Below the pieces are notes generated by a model that worked only from the letters and a program-made list of their open reading frames with translations, had not been told where the DNA came from and did not search any database. A stretch of DNA of 64,000 nucleotides, taken from contig WVSN01000008.1 of the NCBI GenBank assembly GCA_015689705.1, positions 1 to 64,000 on the forward strand, in the 5' to 3' direction. Source of the DNA: Rhodobacterales bacterium HKCCE3408. Lineage in GTDB: Bacteria; Pseudomonadota; Alphaproteobacteria; Rhodobacterales; Rhodobacteraceae. Within the stretch, counting starts at the first letter, position 1. Every line of letters starts with the position of its first letter. A program made the translations under genes and the position numbers. Of this stretch, positions 8,073-17,720 are shown piece after piece.

Positions 8073-9485
8073 TCATTCTCCCGGCTGCGGGTTGGGCCGT
8101 TCGGTCAGGCCCGGCGTGATACCGGCGGTGCGGATGGGGCCGTCGCGCAGGCCCAGTTTCGGCGTCGCCGGTCGCTTGGCCATCATGCGCAGGATGTAGA
8201 GCGTACCGGCGCCGAACAGGAAGAAATAGACGATGACGAAGGCGATGAGCGAGGCCGCCACGGCGGGCGCATCCACCGGCGCGAGGCTCTCGGACGTACG
8301 CATCAGGCCGTAGACGGTGAACGGCTGGCGTCCGACCTCGGTCGTGACCCATCCGGCGAGGACGGCGACGAAGCCCGACGGCCCCATCAGCAGGCAGGCC
8401 TTGTGCAGAAGCGGCGCGTCGTACAGCCGGCCGCGATACCGCGCCCAGGCCGACCATGCGCCGACACCGAGCATCAGGAAGCCGAGGCCGACCATGATGC
8501 GGAAGGCGAAGAACACGATGCCCACAGGCGGCTGGTCCTCGTCCGGCACGGTGTCGAGGCCGTATACCGGCGCATCGAGCGGCTTCTCGAAGATCAGGTT
8601 GCCGAGGCCCGGAATGCCGATGGCGTAGTCGAGCCGCTGTTCGGCATCGTTCGGGATGCCAAACAGATAAAGCGGCGCCCACCCGTCGGGATGGCTCTCG
8701 TAATGGCCCTCCATCGCCATGATCTTCACTGGCTGATGTTCGAGCGTGTTGAGCCCGTGCTCATGCCCCGCGAAGATCTGCAGCGGCGTGACGAGCACGG
8801 CCATCCACATCGCCATCGAGAACATCCGCCGCGCTTCGCGGTCTGTCCGGTCGCGCAGCAGGTGCCAGGCGCCGACCGCACCCACGACGAAGGCCGTCGT
8901 CAGGTAGGCCGCCAGTACCATGTGAACGAGGCGGTAGGGGAAGGACGGGTTGAAGACGATCGCCCACCAGTCCTCGGGCACGAACTGCCCGGCCTCGTTG
9001 ATGCTGAAGCCCGCGGGCGTCTGCATCCAGCTGTTCACGCTCAGGATCCAGGTCGCGGACATGAGCGTGCCGAAGGCAACCATGACGGTCGAGAAGAAAT
9101 GCAGCTTCTCGCCCACCCGCTCGCGCCCGAAAAGCATGATGCCGAGGAACCCGGCCTCGAGGAAGAAGGCCGACAGCACCTCGTAGGCCATCAGAGGCCC
9201 GATCACCGGGCCCGCGCGATCGGAGAAGACCGACCAGTTGGTGCCGAACTGGTAGGACATCACGATCCCCGACACGACGCCCATGCCGAAGGCGACGGCG
9301 AAGATCTTCTTCCAGTAGTCGAAGAGGTGGAGATAGGTGGCGTCGCGCGTCCGAAGCCACATGCCGTTCAGGACCGCCAGATAGCTCGCCAGGCCGATCG
9401 AGAAGGCCGGGAAAATGATGTGGAACGACACGGTGAACGCGAACTGGATCCGCGCAAGGGTTTCAGCCGTGGCTTCGAACAGCAT
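8073..9485 (-). CDS. cydA: cytochrome bd-type quinol oxidase subunit I (CIO type)
   Basis: The product is 470 residues and carries the haem-binding residues of CydA: His22 in FTVSFHIIF, a His in RLVHMVLAA, and the GRQPF motif followed by the Met region (YGLMRT). The length and short Q-loop after GHEHGLNTLEHQP point to the cyanide-insensitive subclass (CioA) rather than the long Q-loop E. coli type. With cydB and the DUF2474 peptide it forms a terminal oxidase used at low oxygen or under respiratory inhibition. No cydDC transporter genes are adjacent. The start has ATG at 9485; a promoter should lie in the 165 bases upstream, but I could not assign one confidently. Confidence 0.95.
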   Translation of the reverse strand: MLFEATAETLARIQFAFTVSFHIIFPAFSIGLASYLAVLNGMWLRTRDATYLHLFDYWKKIFAVAFGMGVVSGIVMSYQFGTNWSVFSDRAGPVIGPLMAYEVLSAFFLEAGFLGIMLFGRERVGEKLHFFSTVMVAFGTLMSATWILSVNSWMQTPAGFSINEAGQFVPEDWWAIVFNPSFPYRLVHMVLAAYLTTAFVVGAVGAWHLLRDRTDREARRMFSMAMWMAVLVTPLQIFAGHEHGLNTLEHQPVKIMAMEGHYESHPDGWAPLYLFGIPNDAEQRLDYAIGIPGLGNLIFEKPLDAPVYGLDTVPDEDQPPVGIVFFAFRIMVGLGFLMLGVGAWSAWARYRGRLYDAPLLHKACLLMGPSGFVAVLAGWVTTEVGRQPFTVYGLMRTSESLAPVDAPAVAASLIAFVIVYFFLFGAGTLYILRMMAKRPATPKLGLRDGPIRTAGITPGLTERPNPQPGE

Positions 9486-9620
9486 GTTCCATCTCCCATC
9501 GTAACGATCCGGTCGCGGGACGGTCGTGGCCCTGCGCCCGGATGCTGTCGGTGACGTCGTTACTCCCGAGATAGGGCGGAGGAGCGCGGTTGAATGCGAC
9601 GGTTTGCTGCATGGATGGAA

Positions 9621-9644
9621 CCGCCCGGGCCGGGACCCGGACGG
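9621..9644 (-). terminator. stem-loop after the thiolase gene
   Basis: The 9-bp stem (CCGTCCGGG pairing with CCCGGGCGG, one G-T pair) has a 6-base loop and lies 7 bases downstream of the thiolase stop on the minus strand. Only a short T run follows, so it may be a weak or Rho-aided terminator. It also separates the thiolase gene from cydA. Confidence 0.45.
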
Positions 9645-9651
9645 CGTATCG

Positions 9652-10833
9652 TCACAGCCGTTCGATCACCATCGCGATGCCCTGCCCGCCGCCGATGCAC
9701 AGCGTCATCAGCCCGTAGCGGCCACCAATCCGCTGCAGCTCGTACAGGCACTTGACCGTGATGATCGCACCCGTCGCGCCCACCGGGTGACCCAGCGCCA
9801 CCGCGCCGCCGTTGATGTTCGTCTTCTCGGCCGGGAAGCCCAGTTCCTGCGCGACGGCGCAGGCCTGCGCGGCGAAAGCCTCGTTCGACTCGATCACGTC
9901 GATGTCGTCGACGCTCAGCCCCGCGCGGTCGAGCGCCCGGCGCACCGCCGGCACCGGCCCGATCCCCATGATCGACGGCTCCACCCCGGCGCGGGCGTAG
10001 GAGACGATGCGCGCCAGTGGCGTGCGGCCCTGTGCCTCGGCCCAGTCCGACGAGGCGACGACGACCGCAGCCGCGCCGTCATTGATGCCCGAGGCGTTGC
10101 CCGCCGTGACCGTCCCGTTCTCCTTCTTGAAGGCCGGCCGCAGCTCGGCGAGGTTCTCGGCCGTCACGTCCGACCTGACATGTTCGTCGGTGTCGAAAGT
10201 GATCGTGCCCTTCCGGCTCTTCAGCTCGACCGGCAGGATCTGGTCGCGAAACCGTCCCTCGGCGATGGCAGCCGCGGCGCGCCGGTGGCTCTCGGCGGCG
10301 AAGGCGTCCTGCTTTTCGCGCGTGATCTGGAACTTCTCCGCCAGGTTCTCGGCCGTTACGCCCATATGCCCGGCCCCGAACGGATCGTGCAGCGCGGCCA
10401 GCATGTCGTCCTCGAGCGTGATCGGCCCCATCCGCGCACCGAAGCGCGGCACGTTGCTGGAATGGGTCGCCCGGCTCATGCTCTCGACGCCACCCGCGAC
10501 AGCCAGGTCGGTCTCACCGGTCTGGATCTGCTGCGTGGCATTCACGATCGCCTCGAGACCCGAGCCGCACAGCCGGTTGACGGTAACCGCATGCGCCTCC
10601 TTCGGCATGCCGCCGGCCATGGCGCACATCCGGGCGAGGTAGGCGTCCTCGGCCCGCGTGCGGATGACGTTGCCCATGACGGCCGCCTGCACCGCGCCGG
10701 CCTCGACGCCCGCGCGCCGGATCGCCTCGGCGATGACGAGACCGCCGAGCGTCTCGGGCGCGGTGTCCTTCAGCGACCCGCCATAGCGGCCGACCGCCGT
10801 CCGGGTGCCCGAAAGAATGACTGCCTCCTGCAT
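9652..10833 (-). CDS. acetyl-CoA C-acetyltransferase (thiolase)
   Basis: The 393-residue product is a complete thiolase II. The acyl-accepting Cys is Cys89 in NRLCGSG. The catalytic His is His349 in GHPVGATGA and the second Cys is Cys379 in CIGGGQG. The chain ends with the usual GIAMVIERL. It condenses or cleaves acetoacetyl-CoA and longer 3-ketoacyl-CoA. Biosynthetic and degradative thiolases cannot be told apart from these motifs. No other beta-oxidation or PHB gene is adjacent. Its acetoacetyl-CoA activity could serve the carnitine genes about 19 kb away, which release acetoacetate, but that link is speculative. Confidence 0.92.
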   Translation of the reverse strand: MQEAVILSGTRTAVGRYGGSLKDTAPETLGGLVIAEAIRRAGVEAGAVQAAVMGNVIRTRAEDAYLARMCAMAGGMPKEAHAVTVNRLCGSGLEAIVNATQQIQTGETDLAVAGGVESMSRATHSSNVPRFGARMGPITLEDDMLAALHDPFGAGHMGVTAENLAEKFQITREKQDAFAAESHRRAAAAIAEGRFRDQILPVELKSRKGTITFDTDEHVRSDVTAENLAELRPAFKKENGTVTAGNASGINDGAAAVVVASSDWAEAQGRTPLARIVSYARAGVEPSIMGIGPVPAVRRALDRAGLSVDDIDVIESNEAFAAQACAVAQELGFPAEKTNINGGAVALGHPVGATGAIITVKCLYELQRIGGRYGLMTLCIGGGQGIAMVIERL

Positions 10834-10978
10834 CGGCTTCTCCTCCTCTTGTCCGGGCGAAAGCTAATCACCCGGCGGGGGCGGCTGGCAATGGCGACGT
10901 CACGGCCCGGACCCGAGCCCGATTTACCGCCCGGCGCCCTTAGGCTAAGGGACAGGGATCACGCGCAAGGGGACAGCG

Positions 10979-12334
10979 ATGACGTTCGAAGAACTGAAGG
11001 CCGCGGTGGCGGAGGGGCGGATCGACACCGTTCTAGTCACGACGATCGACATGCAAGGCCGGATCATGGGCAAGCGCTTCGCGGCCGGGCACTTCGTCGA
11101 ACACGGCTATGAAGAGACGCATTGCTGCGCCTACCTGGTGGCGACCGATCTCGAAATGGCGACGCCGCCGGGCTACGCGAACACCTCGTGGGAAAAGGGC
11201 TACGGCGACTACGCCCTGCACCCCGACCTGTCGACGATCCGTCCCGTGCCGTGGCTCGAGGCGACGGCAATCGTCCTGTGCGACATCATCGACCCGGAGA
11301 CCGGCAAGCCCGTTCCGATGGCGCCGCGCCAGATCCTCAAGCAGCAGATCGAACGCTGCAAGAAGATGGGCTTCACGCCGGTCATGGCGGCCGAGATGGA
11401 GCTGTTCCTGTTCCGGAAGAGCTTCGAGGCGCTGCGCGACGGCGGCTACCGCGACCTCGAACCCTTCGGCAGCTACAACGAGGATTACCACATCTTCCAG
11501 ACCACGAAGGAAGAAGGGATCATGCGCCCGATCCGCAACCACCTGCGGGCGATGGGCGTGCCGGTCGAGAGCACCAAGGGCGAGGCCGAGGCCGGTCAGG
11601 TCGAGATCAACATCCGCTACGCCGAGGCGCTCGAATGCGCCGACAACCACGTGCTCGCCAAGCACGCGGTCAAGGAAATCGCCTGGATGAACGGCCATGC
11701 CGCGACCTTCCTCGCCAAATGGTCCACCGACCGGGTCGGGTCGTCGTCGCATGTGCACCAGTCGCTCTGGAAGGACGGCAAGAACGTCTTCCACGACCCG
11801 GCGGGCGAATACGGCATGTCGGACCTGCTGCGGCACTACATCGCCGGGCTGATCGAATACGCCTCGGACATCACCTGGTTCCTCGCCCCCTACGTGAACA
11901 GCTACAAACGCTTCGCCCGCGGCACCTTCGCGCCGACGAAAGCGGTCTGGTCGGTCGACAACCGCACCGCCGCGTTCCGGCTCGTGGGCGAGAACACGAA
12001 GGCGGTCCGGATCGAATGCCGGATCGCGGGGGCGGACCTGAACCCGTATCTGGCCCTGGCCGCACAGCTTGCCGCCGGTCTCGCCGGGATCGAGCAGAAG
12101 CTGGAGCTTGAGGAGCCCTATGACGGCAACGTCTACCGCGCCGGCAAGGCGGCCGAGGACATTCCGCGCACGCTTCGCAAGGCGACCGAGGCGATGCGGA
12201 ATTCCGCGATGCTGAAGGCCGCGATGGGTGAGGACGTGATCGCGCACTACACCCGTGCGGCCGAATGGGAGCAGGAAGAGTTCGACCGCGCCGTGACCGA
12301 CTGGGAGATCGCGCGCGGGTTCGAGCGGGCATGA
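10979..12334 (+). CDS. glutamine synthetase family gamma-glutamyl ligase
   Basis: The product is 451 residues. The GS catalytic fold is visible: an N-terminal beta-grasp segment, AEMELFLF (metal Glu), EAEAGQVEIN, the ATP-binding SSSHVHQSLW and the arginine motif in NRTAAFR. The NRTAAFR and FARGTFAPTK regions differ from ordinary GlnA, as in PuuA-type ligases that gamma-glutamylate amines. ATP-dependent glutamylation of an amine or amino alcohol is the probable reaction. AAGGGG precedes the ATG. The stop overlaps the iron alcohol dehydrogenase gene by ATGA, suggesting both act on the same compound. Housekeeping glutamine synthetase is unlikely because glnB and the adenylylation context are absent. 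Confidence 0.8.
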   Translation: MTFEELKAAVAEGRIDTVLVTTIDMQGRIMGKRFAAGHFVEHGYEETHCCAYLVATDLEMATPPGYANTSWEKGYGDYALHPDLSTIRPVPWLEATAIVLCDIIDPETGKPVPMAPRQILKQQIERCKKMGFTPVMAAEMELFLFRKSFEALRDGGYRDLEPFGSYNEDYHIFQTTKEEGIMRPIRNHLRAMGVPVESTKGEAEAGQVEINIRYAEALECADNHVLAKHAVKEIAWMNGHAATFLAKWSTDRVGSSSHVHQSLWKDGKNVFHDPAGEYGMSDLLRHYIAGLIEYASDITWFLAPYVNSYKRFARGTFAPTKAVWSVDNRTAAFRLVGENTKAVRIECRIAGADLNPYLALAAQLAAGLAGIEQKLELEEPYDGNVYRAGKAAEDIPRTLRKATEAMRNSAMLKAAMGEDVIAHYTRAAEWEQEEFDRAVTDWEIARGFERA

Positions 12335-13479
12335 CCCCGGTCGCCACCTGGTCCTACCCGACCGAGGTGCGCTTCGGCGCGGGCCGTATTTCGGAACTGG
12401 CCGAGGCCTGCATCGCGGCCGGCATGACGCGGCCGCTCCTCGTGACGGATCGCGGGCTGTCGGGTCTTCCGATCACCACGGACGCGCTCGACCTCCTCGA
12501 CCGGGCCGGGCTCGGTGCGGCGCTGTTCGACGGCGTGGACGCGAACCCGACGGGCGAGAACCTCGTTGCCGGTCTGGACGCCTATCGCGCGGGCGGTCAT
12601 GACGGCGTCGTGGCTTTCGGCGGCGGCTCGGGCCTCGATCTCGGCAAGCTCGTTGCCTTCATGTCCGGCCAGACGCGCCCCGTCTGGGACTTCGAGGATG
12701 TCGGCGACAACTGGACCCGCGCCGATCCGAACGGCATCGCGCCAGTCGTAGCCGTGCCGACAACCGCCGGGACCGGGTCCGAAGTCGGGCGCGCGGGCGT
12801 TCTGACCGACGCCGCCACCCATTCGAAGAAGATCATCTTCCATCCGAAGATGCTGCCCCGGATCGTCATCGGCGACCCGGCGCTTACCGTCGACCTGCCC
12901 CGCGCAATCACCGCCGGCACCGGGATGGACGCCTTCGCGCATTGCCTCGAGGCCTATTCCAGTCCGCATTTCCACCCGATGAGCGCGGGCATCGCGCTCG
13001 AAGGGATGCGGCTGGTGTTCGAAAACCTGCCACGCGCCGTCGAGACCCCGCAGGACCTGGATGCCCGGGCGCAGATGATGGCCGCCGCCATGATGGGCGC
13101 GGTCGCGTTCCAGAAGGGGCTCGGGGCGATTCACGCGCTGAGCCACCCGATCGGGGCGCTCTACGGAACCCATCACGGCACGACCAACGCGGTCGTCCTG
13201 CAGCCCGTGCTCGCCTTCAACCGGCCGGCAATCGAGGAGAAGATCGCCCGCGCCGCCGCCTATCTCGGCATTGCGGGCGGCTTCGACGGCTTCGCGGCGG
13301 CGGTGGCTGATCTTTCGGCGCGGATCGGCATACCCGACAACCTCACCGCGATGGGCGTGACCGCCCCGGACAAGGCCGCGATCGTCGCGGGGGCGCTGGC
13401 CGATCCCTCGACCGGCGGAAACCCGGTGCCCATGACGCCCGAAGCGACCGCGAAACTGGTCGACGCGCTGTTCCCCTGA
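12331..13479 (+). CDS. iron-containing alcohol dehydrogenase
   Basis: The product is 382 residues of the Fe-ADH (dehydroquinate-synthase-like) family. The NAD-binding GGGSGLDLGK is near residue 95. TTAGTGSE follows near residue 147. The metal ligands are in GMDAFAHCLEAY (Asp and His), ALSHPIG (His) and GTHHGT (His). The start is fixed by the ATGA overlap with the glutamine-synthetase-like gene. It probably oxidises an alcohol made available by, or reduces an aldehyde formed in, the same pathway as the ligase. The substrate cannot be read from the sequence. Confidence 0.9.
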   Translation: MTPVATWSYPTEVRFGAGRISELAEACIAAGMTRPLLVTDRGLSGLPITTDALDLLDRAGLGAALFDGVDANPTGENLVAGLDAYRAGGHDGVVAFGGGSGLDLGKLVAFMSGQTRPVWDFEDVGDNWTRADPNGIAPVVAVPTTAGTGSEVGRAGVLTDAATHSKKIIFHPKMLPRIVIGDPALTVDLPRAITAGTGMDAFAHCLEAYSSPHFHPMSAGIALEGMRLVFENLPRAVETPQDLDARAQMMAAAMMGAVAFQKGLGAIHALSHPIGALYGTHHGTTNAVVLQPVLAFNRPAIEEKIARAAAYLGIAGGFDGFAAAVADLSARIGIPDNLTAMGVTAPDKAAIVAGALADPSTGGNPVPMTPEATAKLVDALFP

Positions 13480-13529
13480 GGCGGAGAGCGGGCGTCACGT
13501 CCCGTGCTCACTGCCCCAATGCCTGCAAC

Positions 13530-13970
13530 TTAGGCCACGGGCAGCGCCGCCTCGTCCGCCCTTGGTCGAGCCTGCAGGCCGGGCAACACGGCGCGCAGAT
13601 CCTCGCCCACGCGATCGAGACGCAGCCTGCCCGCGCCGTCCGGGCAGACCGCAGCGCCAGAGTCCTCCGGCCCGGTAAGGATGTGGACCGGGACGCAGGC
13701 AAGGCGCGGGTTTCCGGCAAGCGCGGCCATGAGGCGGTCCCCGTCGCGGCGCGCCACGCGAGCGGCAAGGATGAGGAGCACGCGGTCCGGCGCGAGGCCG
13801 GGGTCGAGCCGCAGGAGGCGCAGCGCATCTTCGGGCCGGAGCAGGTGCAGCACCGGATGCGTGATGCCTGCGGCGGTCAGAGCCTGGCGAACGGCCTTCG
13901 CCTCGGCCAGATCATCGTCGACCAGCAGGATGTCCGGCAGGTCCGGATCCGGTACGTCGTTCGGCATCAT
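13530..13970 (-). CDS. degenerate response-regulator receiver protein
   Basis: The product is 146 residues, a single receiver-like domain. The acidic pocket is present (LLVDDDLAEA, residues 16-24), and VHILTG gives the conserved Thr. The strand that normally ends in the phospho-acceptor Asp reads LLILAARVARRDGD, with Ala where Asp should be, and the conserved Lys is not obvious. It is therefore probably not phosphorylated in the usual way. It lies 65 bases downstream of another receiver gene on the same strand, so the two are probably co-transcribed. The start could be either of two adjacent ATGs (13970 or 13967). Confidence 0.7.
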   Translation of the reverse strand: MMPNDVPDPDLPDILLVDDDLAEAKAVRQALTAAGITHPVLHLLRPEDALRLLRLDPGLAPDRVLLILAARVARRDGDRLMAALAGNPRLACVPVHILTGPEDSGAAVCPDGAGRLRLDRVGEDLRAVLPGLQARPRADEAALPVA

Positions 13971-14035
13971 CGGGTCGCAATCTCCGTCCTTTCACCCCGC
14001 CGGGGCCGCCTGAGGAAACGCCAGGCGGCCGGCTG

Positions 14036-14746
14036 TCAGCCGCGCCGCCCTGCATCGCCATCCGGCGTCGGGCGTACGATCCCGTCGACCTCGCTCAGCA
14101 GGCCGTGCAAGTCGGAACACGTCGCCTCGAGGCTGTCGAGACTGTCGGTCATCGACGGGTCGAGCGCACCAGCCCCCCGCAGGCCGCGCAGCTTGCGTAT
14201 CGTTGTGATGAGAAGCCGGGCGACATCCGATCCGCTGGTCCGGGCGATGCGCGCCAACGAGGAGCGCATGGCATCCTGCGCGACATGTGCGTTGTTCATC
14301 GAGGTGACGATGATGCGCCGCTCGATCGCGCCTGCCACGGTGCGCTGGATCTGTTCGATCCCGAGTTCTTCCTTCGTCACGAAATCGGCGCAGCCCCCGC
14401 GCATCGCGGCGACCGCGACATCGTGGCGGGCGATGCTGGTGATCATGATCGGCAAAGCCTGCGCCTGCTTTTCGTGCGTGACAAGCATCCGCAGCGCATC
14501 AAGCCCGTTATCGACCTCGAGCTGGTAGTCGAGGAAGACGAGATCCATCGGGTGCGCATCGAGCTGCGCGCGGAAACTCTCGAGGTCGTGCGCCTCGAAA
14601 CAGGTGAAGCGAAGACCCGCCTTTTCGCTGATCCGCTTCAGGCGCTGTCGGTCGATCTCGTTGTCGTCGAGGATGAGCAGGTTCATCTGCCGCGCGGTCA
14701 TTTCGGCCGGCAGTGGCGTGTTGATCTGTAGAGCTGTGGTTTGCAT
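14036..14746 (-). CDS. response regulator with unclassified helical C-terminus
   Basis: The product is 236 residues. The receiver domain is intact: Asp-Asp in LLILDDNEID, phospho-acceptor Asp in VFLDYQL, Thr/Ser in IMITS and Lys in FVTKEE. The remaining 90 to 100 residues are helical and contain no recognisable DNA-binding or enzymatic output domain. I placed the start at ATG 14746 (MQTTAL), which has GAGG about 9 bases upstream. An in-frame ATG at 14863 exists but the extra region is Arg/Pro-rich and looks non-coding. No histidine kinase lies nearby, so input must come from elsewhere. The gene is divergent from the acyl-CoA synthetase gene. Confidence 0.78.
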   Translation of the reverse strand: MQTTALQINTPLPAEMTARQMNLLILDDNEIDRQRLKRISEKAGLRFTCFEAHDLESFRAQLDAHPMDLVFLDYQLEVDNGLDALRMLVTHEKQAQALPIMITSIARHDVAVAAMRGGCADFVTKEELGIEQIQRTVAGAIERRIIVTSMNNAHVAQDAMRSSLARIARTSGSDVARLLITTIRKLRGLRGAGALDPSMTDSLDSLEATCSDLHGLLSEVDGIVRPTPDGDAGRRG

Positions 14747-14959
14747 GGACCTGTGCCTCGTGTCTCTGGGTCGCGTGGATCCTGTCCGGCTCTGGCGCGG
14801 TATCGGCAGCCCCCGCCCGACCCGCGACGTCGGCCGAACTCCAGCCACAGGGATACGCGCCAATTCCTAACGTCCGGTGAAGGAGTTGGGAGCGCACGGT
14901 CGGCCGGCGCGCTTGCCATGCCACACGACCCGGCGCAGGATCGCTGACGGAGGAGGACA

Positions 14960-16675
14960 ATGATGCCGGACAGCCGAGCCGAGACCGGGATCGCGCCCGC
15001 GGGCGGCCTGTCGCAGGTCCGCGGCGCGGATGCGCCCGCCCTGATCGACGCGACCATCCCCGAACTCCTGGCCGCCACGGTCGCGCGCCACGGCGACCGC
15101 CCGGCCGCGATCTTCCGCGCCACCGGCGACCGCTGGACGTGGCGCGACTTCGCCGGGCGCGTCGACCGGCTGGCCACCGGGCTGCTCGACAGCGGTCTGG
15201 CCCCCGGCGACCGGGTCGGGATCTGGGCGCCGAACCGGCCGGAATGGCTGCTGACGCAATTCGCGTCGGCGCGCGCGGGCCTGATCCTCGTCAACATCAA
15301 CCCCGCCTACCGCCCGTTCGAACTGGCCTATGCGCTGAAGAAGACCGGCTGCCGGGCGCTCGTCACGGCGGAGCGGTTCAAGACTTCGGACTACATCGCG
15401 ATGCTGGCCGAGATCGCGCCCGAACTGCCGTCGGCAACGCCGGGCATGTTGCGGTCGGACGCGCTGCCGGATCTGCGGCTGGTTCTGACCTGCGGGGCGG
15501 AGAACCATCCCGGATGCCGCCGCTTCGATGAGGTCGCCGCGGCACCGGCCGATCCGGCGCGCCTCGACGCGATCCCGCTTCATCCCGACGACGCGATCAA
15601 CATCCAGTTCACCTCGGGCACCACCGGCCGGCCCAAGGGCGCGACGCTGACCCATCGCAACATCGTCAACAACGCGAACTTCGTCACCCACGCGATGGCC
15701 TTCACCGAGACCGACAGCCTCTGCATCCCGGTCCCGTTCTACCACTGCTTCGGCATGGTCATGGGCACGCTCGGCTGCGCGACGAAGGGGGCCACGATGG
15801 TGATCCCGGGCGAGGGGTTCGACCCGCTGGCCACGCTCGAGGCCGTCGCGGCGGAACGCTGCACCGCGCTCTATTCGGTGCCAACCATGTTCGTCGCGAT
15901 GCTCGAACACCCGGATTTCGGGTCCTTCGATCTGTCCTCGCTGCGGACCGGCATCATGGCCGGCGCGCCCTGCCCGGTCGAGATCATGAAACGTGTCCAG
16001 CGCGACATGCACATGACCGGCGTGACCATCGCCTACGGCATGACCGAGACCTCGCCGGTGTCCTTCCAGTCCGACCTCGACACCCCGCTCGACAAGCGCG
16101 TGGGCTCGGTCGGGCGCATCCAGCCGCACCTGGAGGTCAAGATCGTCGACGAGGCCGGAAATCCGGTGCCGGTCGGGGATCAGGGCGAGCTTCTGACCCG
16201 CGGCTATTCCGTGATGAAAGGGTACTGGGACGAGCCCGAACAGACCGCGCAGGCCATCGACGCGGAGGGCTGGATGCATACCGGCGATCTCGCCCGTCTG
16301 GATGCCGAGGGCTATTGCAACATCACCGGCCGGGTGAAGGACATGATCGTGCGCGGCGGCGAGAACGTCTATCCGCGCGAGATCGAGGAGTTCCTCTACA
16401 CCCACCCGGATGTCAGCACGGTGCAGGTCTTCGGCGTGCCGGACCCCAGGATGGGCGAGATCGTCGCGGCCTGGATCGTGCCGCGCCCCGGCGCAGCGCC
16501 GACCGAGGAGGACATCCGCGACTACTGCCGCGACCGGATCGCGCACTACAAGATCCCGGCCGTCGTGCGATTCCGGGACGAGCTGCCGATGACCGTCACC
16601 GGCAAGCCGCAGAAATTCCTGATGCGCGCGGCGATGATCGAGGAACTCGGGCTGACCGAGGACCAGACGGCCTGA
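14960..16675 (+). CDS. AMP-binding fatty-acyl-CoA synthetase family protein
   Basis: The product is 571 residues of the ANL superfamily. The AMP-binding P-loop-like motif [11 protein letters not shown] is near residue 217. YGMTETSPV (A5), GWMHTGDLA (A7), [16 protein letters not shown] (A8) and the Lys of VTGKPQKF (A10) are all intact. It activates a carboxylic acid as an acyl adenylate and transfers it to CoA. The length and PFYHCFG segment fit medium- to long-chain acyl-CoA synthetases of the FadK or AcsF type. GGAGGAGG precedes the tandem ATGs at 14960 and 14963. It converges on tdh with 6 bases between the stops. Confidence 0.9.
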   Translation: MMPDSRAETGIAPAGGLSQVRGADAPALIDATIPELLAATVARHGDRPAAIFRATGDRWTWRDFAGRVDRLATGLLDSGLAPGDRVGIWAPNRPEWLLTQFASARAGLILVNINPAYRPFELAYALKKTGCRALVTAERFKTSDYIAMLAEIAPELPSATPGMLRSDALPDLRLVLTCGAENHPGCRRFDEVAAAPADPARLDAIPLHPDDAINIQFTSGTTGRPKGATLTHRNIVNNANFVTHAMAFTETDSLCIPVPFYHCFGMVMGTLGCATKGATMVIPGEGFDPLATLEAVAAERCTALYSVPTMFVAMLEHPDFGSFDLSSLRTGIMAGAPCPVEIMKRVQRDMHMTGVTIAYGMTETSPVSFQSDLDTPLDKRVGSVGRIQPHLEVKIVDEAGNPVPVGDQGELLTRGYSVMKGYWDEPEQTAQAIDAEGWMHTGDLARLDAEGYCNITGRVKDMIVRGGENVYPREIEEFLYTHPDVSTVQVFGVPDPRMGEIVAAWIVPRPGAAPTEEDIRDYCRDRIAHYKIPAVVRFRDELPMTVTGKPQKFLMRAAMIEELGLTEDQTA

Positions 16676-16681
16676 GCGGCG

Positions 16682-17719
16682 TCAGGTCCAGTCCATCACC
16701 ACCTTGCCGGCCTCGCCCGAGATCATCGCGGCGAAGCCATCCTCGAACTCGTCGATAGAAATGCGGTGGGTTATGAGATCGGTCAGGTCCAGCCCCGACT
16801 GCACGAGCGCGATCATCTTGTACCAGGTCTCGTACATCTCGCGGCCGTAGATGCCCTTCACGTGCAGCATCTTGAAGATGATCTTGTTCCAGTCGACGGC
16901 GAAGGCCGTCGGCGCGATGCCCAGAAGCGCGATCTTCCCGCCGTTGTTCATCACGTCGATCATGTCGCGCATGGCCGGCGCCGCGCCCGACATCTCGAGG
17001 CCGACATCGAAGCCCTCGGTCATGCCGAGCCGCGCCATGACATCCTGAAGCGTCTCCTTGCTCGCATCGACGACATTCTGCACGCCGAGCTTCCGCGCCA
17101 GCGCCAGCCGGTAGGGCGCGATGTCGGTGATGACGACCTTCCGCGCGCCGACCCGCTGCGCGACGAGCGCGCCCATGATCCCGATGGGTCCCGCGCCCGT
17201 CACCAGAACGTCCTCGCCCACCAGATCGAAGCTGAGCGCCGTGTGGACCGCGTTGCCGAGCGGGTCGAAGATTGCAGCGATCTCGTCGGGGATGTCGTCA
17301 GGGATCGGCACGACGTTCGATTCCGGCAGGACGAGGTGTTCGGCGAAGCTGCCCGGGCGGTTCACGCCGACGCCCTTGGTGTTCCGGCAAAGCTGCCCGC
17401 GGCCCGCGCGGCAGTTCCGGCAGACACCGCAGACGATATGCCCCTCGCCGGCGACGCGCTGGCCGATCCGGTATTTCACCGCCGCGGCCCCGCAATCGAC
17501 GATCTCGCCGCAGAATTCATGGCCGACGACCATCGGCACCGGCACGGTCTTCGCCGACCACTCGTCCCATTTCCAGATATGGACGTCCGTGCCGCAGATC
17601 GCGGATTTCTTCACCTTGATCAGCACGTCCGACGGCCCCGGCTCCGGCACCGGCACACGCTCCATCCAGAGGCCCGGCTCGGGACGGGACTTCACCAGCG
17701 CGCGCATGTCGTTCCGCAT
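16682..17719 (-). CDS. tdh: L-threonine 3-dehydrogenase
   Basis: The product is 345 residues, a zinc medium-chain dehydrogenase. Catalytic zinc ligands are Cys42 in AICGTD and His67-Glu68 in GHEFCGE. A structural zinc site of four Cys lies in the [15 protein letters not shown] region. The NAD-binding GAGPIGIMG follows. The IWKWDEWS and [13 protein letters not shown] segments are characteristic of Tdh. It oxidises L-threonine to 2-amino-3-oxobutyrate, which Kbl then cleaves. It starts 1 base after the kbl stop, so kbl-tdh is one transcript. Confidence 0.96.
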   Translation of the reverse strand: MRNDMRALVKSRPEPGLWMERVPVPEPGPSDVLIKVKKSAICGTDVHIWKWDEWSAKTVPVPMVVGHEFCGEIVDCGAAAVKYRIGQRVAGEGHIVCGVCRNCRAGRGQLCRNTKGVGVNRPGSFAEHLVLPESNVVPIPDDIPDEIAAIFDPLGNAVHTALSFDLVGEDVLVTGAGPIGIMGALVAQRVGARKVVITDIAPYRLALARKLGVQNVVDASKETLQDVMARLGMTEGFDVGLEMSGAAPAMRDMIDVMNNGGKIALLGIAPTAFAVDWNKIIFKMLHVKGIYGREMYETWYKMIALVQSGLDLTDLITHRISIDEFEDGFAAMISGEAGKVVMDWT

Positions 17720-17720
17720 G

